Position numbers and translations under genes: made by a program
Shown here: positions 6,792 through 12,398 of the stretch, in pieces
How the letters are laid out: each line of letters begins with the position of its first letter
Numbering within the stretch: the first letter of the stretch is position 1
Notes under the pieces: generated by a model
Database searches by the model: none
Told to the model about the DNA's origin: nothing
What the model saw: only the letters and a program-made list of their open reading frames with translations
Origin: a bacterium
GTDB taxonomy: Bacteria > Acidobacteriota > Blastocatellia > Pyrinomonadales > Pyrinomonadaceae
Length of the DNA: 16,178 bases
Assembly (NCBI GenBank): GCA_029945985.1
Contig: JAQSDP010000431.1
Coordinates: 1 to 16,178 of the forward strand
Direction: 5' to 3'

Positions 6792-7708
6792 AGAATTTCC
6801 TTCACAGTTTTTTCTTGCTTGGCTGCGTTGCGGTGATCGGGGCGGCGACGTCTTTCGCTCAGGCCAAACGCAGCATTACTGTTGTTACCGAGCCAAACGC
6901 ACGAGTCTGGATCAACGGCGTGCTCTATGGAACGACCGACGAGAACGGCAAACTCGAGATCAAGACGGTGCCCCCTGGCAGACGCACTCTCCGCATCCTT
7001 GCCCCAAATTTCGCTGAGGTCAATAGGCCATTGCCGCCCACGCAGCGAGGCGAGATCAAGATCGCTCTGATCGAAACCCGCGACCCGGCCGAACTTGCGT
7101 TCCACGAAGGCGAGCGGCAGGCGACGCTCGACCGTGCAAAAGCGGAGGCTGCCTATCGCAAGGCTATCGCCGCAAATCCGAAACTGATTTCTGCCCACGT
7201 AGGCTTGCTCCGAAATCTTGCTGAAGGCCGCTCATATGAAAAGGCTCTTGTTGCCTTAAGGGAACTGCGGAAGGTCAGCCCGCGAAATGCAGAGGCGTCC
7301 GCGATCGAGGGGCGGATTCACAAGGACCTCGGTGACGAAGCGAAAGCAATTGCATCTTTCAAGCGCGCGATCGCTGAAGGCGGCGGATTTCAACCGGAGG
7401 CGTACGCCGGGTTAGGACTTCTTTATCAGAGCAGAGCCGAGGTTCTCGGCGATGATGTAGATCAGCAGAGAGCGGCGTACAACGAGGCTGCGAAGAACTT
7501 AAAGACGGCGGTCGAGCAGCTTTCGGGAGCACCGGACGCGGCAACTATCTATCAACTCATCGGCATGATCTACGAGGAGCAGAAGCGATACAAAGAAGCG
7601 ATCGCTCTTTACGAAGACTTCCTAAAAACTTTCCCGGACAGTGCCGAGGCCGAGGCAGTTCGGTCATTCATCGTCCAGATCAAAAAAGAAATGGCCATCC
7701 AGCAGTGA
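6788..7708 (+). CDS. Secreted PEGA-domain and TPR protein
   Basis: This 306-residue exported protein begins with a TTG codon inside the TTGA that also ends the antiporter gene. Residues 1-26 are a signal peptide (hydrophobic LLGCVAVIGAA, cleavage near SFAQA). Residues about 29-84 match the PEGA surface domain: PNARVWINGVLYGTTDENG, then VPPGRRTLRI. Residues about 101-300 are tetratricopeptide repeats, for example AYRKAIAANPKLISAHVGLL, AIASFKRAIAEGG and YKEAIALYEDFLKTFPDSAEA. Together these indicate a periplasmic or envelope-anchored scaffold that binds other proteins. The function is not known in detail. Overlap with the antiporter suggests both are made together and may work at the same membrane. 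It is probably the last gene of that transcript. Confidence 0.85.
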   Translation: MKNFLHSFFLLGCVAVIGAATSFAQAKRSITVVTEPNARVWINGVLYGTTDENGKLEIKTVPPGRRTLRILAPNFAEVNRPLPPTQRGEIKIALIETRDPAELAFHEGERQATLDRAKAEAAYRKAIAANPKLISAHVGLLRNLAEGRSYEKALVALRELRKVSPRNAEASAIEGRIHKDLGDEAKAIASFKRAIAEGGGFQPEAYAGLGLLYQSRAEVLGDDVDQQRAAYNEAAKNLKTAVEQLSGAPDAATIYQLIGMIYEEQKRYKEAIALYEDFLKTFPDSAEAEAVRSFIVQIKKEMAIQQ

Positions 7709-7726
7709 ACCGCTTCCGAACGGTGG

Positions 7727-7757
7727 TTGAATGGTCCGCGGTTGCCGACAATATAAT
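7727..7757 (+). promoter_or_regulatory. Putative promoter of the LppP/YbaY-type gene
   Basis: TTGAAT (7727-7732) and a perfect TATAAT (7752-7757) are separated by 19 bases, slightly long. A start near 7764 would give a leader of about 90 bases before ATG 7854. The perfect -10 box and the location in a non-coding gap are the support. Confidence 0.42.
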
Positions 7758-7842
7758 TGCCAACGTTAGACGTACCGAACGCATCCTCTTTCGTGTCCGT
7801 TCTATCCGCAAACTATTTGAACAAAACGATTTAAGTGAATCC

Positions 7843-7849
7843 GGGAGGA
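7843..7849 (+). promoter_or_regulatory. Ribosome binding site fixing the start at 7854
   Basis: GGGAGGA ends four bases before ATG 7854. It is one of the strongest Shine-Dalgarno matches in the window and supports this ATG, which opens a clean signal peptide. Confidence 0.7.
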
Positions 7850-7853
7850 TACT

Positions 7854-9464
7854 ATGCATATTCGAGCTTTAACATCGGTGCTTTTTACATTACTGCTGTC
7901 GGCTGCCGCGTTCGGCCAGACCTCGTGGCTTGATAGGCCCTTGAACAACTGGAATCGCTCAGGTGCCGCAATTCCGACGCCGCCACGCAACGCAGCTCCT
8001 CTCGACGCGATGTGCCGACAGACGACACGACCGCCGGTATCGATCGCCGACCGTGTGCTAACACGTGCGGGTTGGACTCTCTTTGGCCCGACACAAACTT
8101 ATGGTCCGACGACGGTAATCATGGCGATGGCCAGTGCGGATGGAATGTGCCGACCGAACGAATACAACGCGTTCGTTTTCGCGAACGACCGGTTCATCGG
8201 AACGCTGGCGCCGGCGCCGATGGGAGCGAGGTCGGATGGTTCGCTCGGCCAGTATCATCTTCAGAATTCTACCGAAATGACCGCTGAGTTCTCTCGTTAT
8301 GCGGAAAGTGATCCCTTGTGCTGCCCATCGCAAAAGAGTCTTGTTACCTATTCGCTATTCCGTGCCGGGGCCGCGACCGTGTTTCCAGAGGACGTTGACA
8401 CTATTCGACAGTGTCCCGACGGCGGTGGTGAGGTTAGCACGATGGACAATGTTGTTTCGGGTACAGTCACCTATCGACAGCGAAGCGCTCTGCCACCGTC
8501 TGCGACGCTTTCGGTCACCATTATCGATGTTTCACGCGCCGATGCTGCGTCGATCGTGATCGCCGAACAGCGAACCCCGACGGCAGGCAAGCAGGCGCCG
8601 TTTTCGTTCGACCTCGCTTATGACCGGGCGAAGATCCAGGAGCGGAATCGCTACGCCGTCCGAGCTGAGATCCGAGACGGCGACCGTCTTTTGTTTACTA
8701 CGGATACGAGTGTTCCTGTGATCACCCAGGGCAATCCGCGAAACGTCGAGATCACAGTCGTTCCTGTGGGTGGCGGCGGTGGTGGAGGTGGACAGCGCGA
8801 CAACGTGGTCCGCGGAACTGTCTCTTATCGTCAGCGAATCGCCTTGGCCGGAGATTCGGAAGTGACTGTAAAGCTCGTAGATGCGGCGACTCCCGACGCT
8901 ACTCCCGTTGCCGAGACTACCTTTTCGAGCGGAAATCGCCAGGTGCCGCTAACTTTCGAATTGCCTTACGAGATGCGGAATATCAATCGGCAGCGAACGT
9001 ATGAGGTGCGTGCGGAGATCCGCTCGAACGGCCAAGTCCGCTTCAGATCAGAGACCGGGACCCCCGTGGTTCTAAGGGGTAATCAAGACCAGAACATCGA
9101 GATCGTCGTTGTACCTGCGTCCGACGCCCCGGAACCGGTGACCGGTCGGACGATAAACCTTTCGGCATTCTCGCCCGGATCGCTGCAGATCGAAGGGCGG
9201 AATTCCTCGATCCTGATCGGAGTGAATGTGAGGGTCGGAACGACCGGTGATGCAACAGTAGCTCTGAACCGCATCGGTGGGTCTACGCCATTCAGCGGCA
9301 AGCTGATCTTCGCCGACGACACGACGCTGCGGATCGCGGTTGAATCTTCCGGGAATGCGACGGCAAGCGGCGAGATACAGATAACCTACAGCGGACGGAA
9401 TCTGCGTTCGGTATCGGCGACGAATCTCGTGCTTGACGGGCAGAGCGTGACGGTTAGGTTCTAA
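7854..9464 (+). CDS. Secreted LppP/LprE-like protein with two YbaY domains
   Basis: This 536-residue exported protein has a signal peptide in residues 1-21 (LTSVLFTLLLSAAAFGQ). Residues about 50-180 resemble the LppP/LprE lipoprotein family: an AGWTLFGPTQTYG start, a FVFANDRFIGTLAP core and a conserved CC pair at 156-157. There is no lipobox cysteine at the cleavage site, so it is probably not lipidated. Two tandem YbaY/YscW-like beta domains follow (about 199-304 and 317-421), each opening with GTVTYRQR or GTVSYRQR and closing with a TxVPVxxxGNxxxxEI pattern, joined by an eight-glycine linker (306-313). A C-terminal beta-rich region (about 430-536) is unassigned. The similarity of the two YbaY copies indicates internal duplication. 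A surface or periplasmic stress/adhesion role is possible but not shown. It is transcribed alone and ends at a strong terminator. Confidence 0.82.
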   Translation: MHIRALTSVLFTLLLSAAAFGQTSWLDRPLNNWNRSGAAIPTPPRNAAPLDAMCRQTTRPPVSIADRVLTRAGWTLFGPTQTYGPTTVIMAMASADGMCRPNEYNAFVFANDRFIGTLAPAPMGARSDGSLGQYHLQNSTEMTAEFSRYAESDPLCCPSQKSLVTYSLFRAGAATVFPEDVDTIRQCPDGGGEVSTMDNVVSGTVTYRQRSALPPSATLSVTIIDVSRADAASIVIAEQRTPTAGKQAPFSFDLAYDRAKIQERNRYAVRAEIRDGDRLLFTTDTSVPVITQGNPRNVEITVVPVGGGGGGGGQRDNVVRGTVSYRQRIALAGDSEVTVKLVDAATPDATPVAETTFSSGNRQVPLTFELPYEMRNINRQRTYEVRAEIRSNGQVRFRSETGTPVVLRGNQDQNIEIVVVPASDAPEPVTGRTINLSAFSPGSLQIEGRNSSILIGVNVRVGTTGDATVALNRIGGSTPFSGKLIFADDTTLRIAVESSGNATASGEIQITYSGRNLRSVSATNLVLDGQSVTVRF

Positions 9465-9490
9465 GAGAAGCACCGCCGAACAATTAGCGA

Positions 9491-9521
9491 GGGCGCAACG
9501 TTCAAGTTGAACGTTGCGCCC
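9491..9521. terminator. Bidirectional intrinsic terminator between convergent genes
   Basis: GGGCGCAACGTTCAA (9491-9505) and TTGAACGTTGCGCCC (9507-9521) form a perfect 15-base inverted repeat with one central base, so the folded RNA has about a 12-bp GC-capped stem and small loop. A short pyrimidine run (CCTTTCT) follows on the plus strand; the minus-strand side has a weaker T tract. It sits 27 bases after the LppP/YbaY stop and about 30 bases beyond the stop of the convergent hydrolase gene, so it can serve both. Confidence 0.85.
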
Positions 9522-9552
9522 CTTTCTATCGGTCAATCCTCGGCAAATTTAC

Positions 9553-10833
9553 CTACGGCTGCAGCATTCGCGGCGGCGTAAATCCGGGAACAAATCCGGC
9601 TGCCGCCGGGAAGTTCGCTGCTGTCGGCTTCACACCAGTCGCGACCCAATTGTTGATCGCGCCAACCGCGGTCAGCAGTTGTGGGCCAGTGAAGTTGCAG
9701 TGGCCGTTGCCGTTTGTGTACGTCTGAAATAGCAGATCGCTTCGTCGTGCTTTCGAGACCGTGTCCGCATATTCAGCCTCTTGCGACACCGTTACAAGTG
9801 GGTCGAGCACAGTATGCATCGTCAGCACTGGAGACTTTATCTTCCCCGAATAGTTTGCGTTGCGCTCCACGTAGTTCCGGGCGAACGGCGGTGATGAGAT
9901 ATAGCGGTCGCCGTTCATCTGTATCAGCCACCCGTCGATAACGGAGGGCGGAACTGACAGTGACATTAAGTAAGCTCGCTCACCCGGGCTAAGGCTGTAC
10001 TCGCGATCAAGATTTTGCACAAACGGGGCGCCCGCTCGGCGTTCCAGTTCGGCACGGGCTTCGGTAGCAAAGAACATATCCGTGAAAAGCCAGCCGGGAA
10101 AGAACGCAGGCGGAGGCGGCGTGACGATGCCGCGGCCCGGCGTGCCAGTGACCAGTCTCAAAAATTCAAACTTCGGAAAGTTTGCGATATTCGAAACTTC
10201 CGAAACGAGCTTTCCCTGCACCTCGGCCTCAAAGTCGATATCATCGCGAACGTCCGAGGGACTTCCCCATGCACTTGGAAAACCGAAAAGCACATCGTAC
10301 CCGACTGCCAGGTCAGCCGCAGCATCCCAGGTCTGCGTAGCTCCAGCACCGACCGCGCAGCCTGAGAGCGCTCCATCATAGATCCCGTGAAATCGTTCCA
10401 TGCTGTCGAAAGCGATCACGGTTCCCATCGAGAATGCCCAAAGTATTGTGTGATCGGGTTCGGCAATGTTGTCTTTGAAATAGACGGTGAGATCTTTGAG
10501 GTCGTGAATGCCGCCTTCGACTTCCCAGCCGTTATCGCGATAGGCCGAGCCTGCGAGAGCGTAGCCCTGAGCTAACAACACGGGGACAAGAGCGTTGCTC
10601 GGAGCGATGTCGGCATTTCGGTTATCGACCTCTCCGGGATGGTCGGCTTTGTCGCGATAACCATGGCCATAGACCAGCAGAGTTCCGTTCCAGTTGGAGG
10701 GGACGACGATCCGATACGGCGCGTTGTTGATCTCGCCGGTCACATCCAATGGGCCGATCTGATCCGCCGCGAAAAGATCTGACGCTGCGAAGACAAGTAT
10801 GAGCGAACAAAAAGCGAGGGCTTTCTTCAGCAT
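9553..10833 (-). CDS. Exported alpha/beta hydrolase
   Basis: From the chosen start this is a 426-residue secreted serine hydrolase. The leader LKKALAFCSLILVFAASDLFA is a signal peptide. The fold is recognisable by the LLVYGHGYRD oxyanion-hole strand, the nucleophile elbow AFSMG (S135; alanine replaces the first glycine of GxSxG), an acid candidate D344 in HTVLDPLV and H378 in GNGHCNF. The long insertion between nucleophile and acid, with many aromatic and proline residues, is a lid or cap region. Substrate is unknown; an esterase or peptidase acting outside the cytoplasm is the best guess. The frame is open 13 codons further upstream (to 10872), but that extension would bury the signal peptide, and AAGGAGA lies seven bases before ATG 10833, so the shorter start is preferred. 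Confidence 0.85.
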   Translation of the reverse strand: MLKKALAFCSLILVFAASDLFAADQIGPLDVTGEINNAPYRIVVPSNWNGTLLVYGHGYRDKADHPGEVDNRNADIAPSNALVPVLLAQGYALAGSAYRDNGWEVEGGIHDLKDLTVYFKDNIAEPDHTILWAFSMGTVIAFDSMERFHGIYDGALSGCAVGAGATQTWDAAADLAVGYDVLFGFPSAWGSPSDVRDDIDFEAEVQGKLVSEVSNIANFPKFEFLRLVTGTPGRGIVTPPPPAFFPGWLFTDMFFATEARAELERRAGAPFVQNLDREYSLSPGERAYLMSLSVPPSVIDGWLIQMNGDRYISSPPFARNYVERNANYSGKIKSPVLTMHTVLDPLVTVSQEAEYADTVSKARRSDLLFQTYTNGNGHCNFTGPQLLTAVGAINNWVATGVKPTAANFPAAAGFVPGFTPPRMLQP

Positions 10834-10840
10834 TTGAGAT

Positions 10841-10847
10841 TCTCCTT
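10841..10847 (-). promoter_or_regulatory. Ribosome binding site fixing the hydrolase start
   Basis: AAGGAGA on the minus strand lies seven bases before ATG 10833. It decides between this start and the in-frame ATG at 10872. Confidence 0.8.
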
Positions 10848-10921
10848 TTTTGAAACAAGCGCAGAATGTCACCGGCTGAGTGCCGCGGCCTGCGTGAAGT
10901 GAAACTATTGGGACTCTTGGA

Positions 10922-10951
10922 GTTGTACTACTGGAATGGAGGGGATGTCAA
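10922..10951 (-). promoter_or_regulatory. Putative promoter of the hydrolase gene
   Basis: On the minus strand a perfect -35 box TTGACA (10951-10946) is followed after 18 bases by TACAAC (10927-10922), a 4/6 match to the -10 consensus. It lies just past the stop of the Rieske gene, so the hydrolase can be transcribed separately, with a leader of about 80 bases. Confidence 0.45.
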
Positions 10952-10960
10952 TGAGCAATG

Positions 10961-11308
10961 TTATACAGTGATCCTGATCCATCCGTCGTCGATGCGCACC
11001 TCATAACCCTCGAGGGAGCATTTCTTCTCGGTGAAGCATTCGCCCGAGCGGACGTCGAAGCGCCAGCCGTGGAGGTCGCATTCGACAATGCTGCCGTACA
11101 GGCGCGAATCGGCGAGCGGATAGCCTTTGTGCGGGCAGAAATTTTCGATCGCGTGGAAGCTGCCGCCGATGTTAAAAAGGGCTAGCTCTGTACCGTCTTT
11201 CAATTTGACAGTCGCGCCGCGACCCGGAGGGACGGATTCGGCCTTCCCAACTGTAATGATCTCGCCCGTGCGGACGGGCTTTCTTTTGTTCTGTTTATGC
11301 TTTCCCAT
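10961..11308 (-). CDS. Rieske [2Fe-2S] ferredoxin-like protein (NirD-like)
   Basis: This 115-residue soluble protein consists of a single Rieske domain. The cluster ligands are all present: C58 and H60 in CPH, then C77 and H80 in CDLH, spaced as in the family, with GWRFDVRSGE following the second pair. The first 30 residues are basic and unstructured (MGKHKQNKRKPVRTGE) and there is no export signal, so it acts in the cytoplasm. Stand-alone Rieske proteins of this size transfer electrons, for example as ferredoxin components of oxygenases or as NirD-type subunits. No oxygenase or reductase partner is seen in this window, so the partner is unknown. It is divergent from the CBS gene with a gap of only 37 bases if that gene starts at 11346. 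Confidence 0.9.
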   Translation of the reverse strand: MGKHKQNKRKPVRTGEIITVGKAESVPPGRGATVKLKDGTELALFNIGGSFHAIENFCPHKGYPLADSRLYGSIVECDLHGWRFDVRSGECFTEKKCSLEGYEVRIDDGWIRITV

Positions 11309-11345
11309 CAGGCTAGATATGTAGTGTTGCTAAATCGCCCGCAGG

Positions 11346-11867
11346 ATGGCAAATCCAAATTCCTTGCTTTCTAGAGCTATCTCGCCGAAAATAGTGGCTA
11401 TGGCCGAAACGCAAGGTGAAGCACGTGCGCGAATGCGTTGCAGTGAAATAATGACCAGGGACGTCAGAACGGCGTCGCCTGAGATGTCGCTTCGGGAGGT
11501 TGGTGCCATGATGCGCGACGGCGATATGGGGGCCGTTCCAGTCGTCGATGGAGGCAAACTGGTCGGTATCGTAACGGATCGCGACATCGTTGTACGTGCG
11601 GTTGCGGAGGGAAAGGACGCGTCCACGCCCGTTGCGGAAGCGATGACCAGCGAAATATTCTCAGTCAGCCCAGACGATTTCGTTTTTGAAGCGATCCGCA
11701 TGATGGGCGACAAACAAGTCCGCCGTATCCCAGTAGTTACCGAATCGGACGAGTTGGCCGGCATTATCTCGATAGCCGACATTGCACTCGAGATCGAGGA
11801 TCAGCGCGAGATCGCTGAGGCCCTCGAGGAAATATCCAGCGGCGCCGGATTTTGGGGAAAGAAGTAA
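11346..11867 (+). CDS. Two-CBS-domain protein
   Basis: The protein has 173 residues from the longest start. Two CBS modules occupy about residues 32-92 (CSEIMTRDVRTASPEMSLREV, then GAVPVVDGGKLVGIVTDRDI) and 98-157 (EAMTSEIFSVSPDDFVFEA, then RRIPVVTESDELAGIISIADI). A pair of CBS modules forms a Bateman domain that binds adenine nucleotides and senses energy state. There is no attached enzyme or channel, so it is a stand-alone regulator. The short acidic tail ends in GAGFWGKK. The start is uncertain: the CBS fold begins at M30 (ATG 11433), preceded by AAGGTGAA at a rather long distance, and M19 (ATG 11400) is also possible. The first 29 residues look unlike the family. Its stop is three bases from the Hsp20 start, so the two are co-transcribed. 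Confidence 0.9.
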   Translation: MANPNSLLSRAISPKIVAMAETQGEARARMRCSEIMTRDVRTASPEMSLREVGAMMRDGDMGAVPVVDGGKLVGIVTDRDIVVRAVAEGKDASTPVAEAMTSEIFSVSPDDFVFEAIRMMGDKQVRRIPVVTESDELAGIISIADIALEIEDQREIAEALEEISSGAGFWGKK

Positions 11868-11870
11868 GAA

Positions 11871-12230
11871 ATGGCTAAGTCACTAAACCGCTATTTTCAG
11901 TTTGTGGGCTCGTCGAAGAACGTTCAATCGGGGCGACTCTGGTATCCGGCCGCAGACGTTTACCAGACGGAGGACGGTTGGCTTGTGAAGGTGGAGTTGG
12001 CGGGTGTTTCAGCAGAGGATGTCGAGATCGATATCCAGGGGAAAACGCTGAATATATCGGGCTGTCGGAAGGACAAGTCCTGCGCTGTGGGCACGTCATA
12101 CCATCAGATGGAGATCACGTACAGTCGATTCGAGAAAACATTGAATTTTCCCGCATCCATTGAGGGCGCAAAGGTCGAACACAATTTCGAGAACGGTCTG
12201 CTGATCATTCATTTGAAAAAGGCAGTTTAG
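11871..12230 (+). CDS. Small heat-shock protein, Hsp20 family
   Basis: This 119-residue ATP-independent chaperone holds unfolding proteins in the cytoplasm. The alpha-crystallin domain covers about residues 24-117: WYPAADVYQTEDGWLVKVELAGV opens it, EDVEIDIQGKTLNISG is the central sheet and the hallmark NGLLIIHLKK closes it. The N-terminal arm is short (about 23 residues), and the protein stops right after the last strand (KKAV), so the usual C-terminal I-x-I/V tail that links dimers into large oligomers is missing. It lies directly behind the CBS gene (three-base gap, GAAAGAAG before the ATG) and upstream of lon, a natural grouping of holding chaperone and quality-control protease. Confidence 0.93.
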   Translation: MAKSLNRYFQFVGSSKNVQSGRLWYPAADVYQTEDGWLVKVELAGVSAEDVEIDIQGKTLNISGCRKDKSCAVGTSYHQMEITYSRFEKTLNFPASIEGAKVEHNFENGLLIIHLKKAV

Positions 12231-12260
12231 GCCGGTCTGGAGCCGATGGCGCGATTGCGG

Positions 12261-12313
12261 TTTCTTATTTTTTTTTTCCGTGGACAGAAAACTTTCATCC
12301 ACAAAATAAGAAA
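12261..12313 (+). promoter_or_regulatory. Long AT-rich hairpin in the lon leader
   Basis: TTTCTTATTTT (12261-12271) and AAAATAAGAAA (12303-12313) are perfect 11-base inverted arms. A second stem GTGGA (12280-12284) with TCCAC (12298-12302) stacks directly on the 3' arm, and GAA/TTC can pair inside its loop. The 5' side has an eight-base T-rich bulge, part of a run of ten T (12268-12277). Alternatives are a weak terminator after the Hsp20 gene (T run, but only poor GC stems before it), a promoter (TGGACA at 12281-12286 and AATAAG at 12305-12310, 18 bases apart), or an RNA structure that melts with heat. The structure is seen; the role is open. Confidence 0.5.
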
Positions 12314-12398
12314 AGAAGAAAGGATGACAAGAGAAAAGCAGTTCCACGGCCAACTTGTACGGCTGGGCTGTAACTGGATCTAATTGACGAGCAGATAT

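Noticed and set aside
6602..7198. Minus-strand frame of 198 residues opposite the antiporter end and the PEGA/TPR gene
   Set aside because: It spans two well-supported plus-strand genes and has no recognisable domain; it is a shadow frame in GC-rich DNA.
10834..10872. Longer start of the hydrolase at ATG 10872
   Set aside because: It would put 13 polar/Cys residues before the signal peptide, and the AAGGAGA ribosome site lies within it, correctly placed for ATG 10833.
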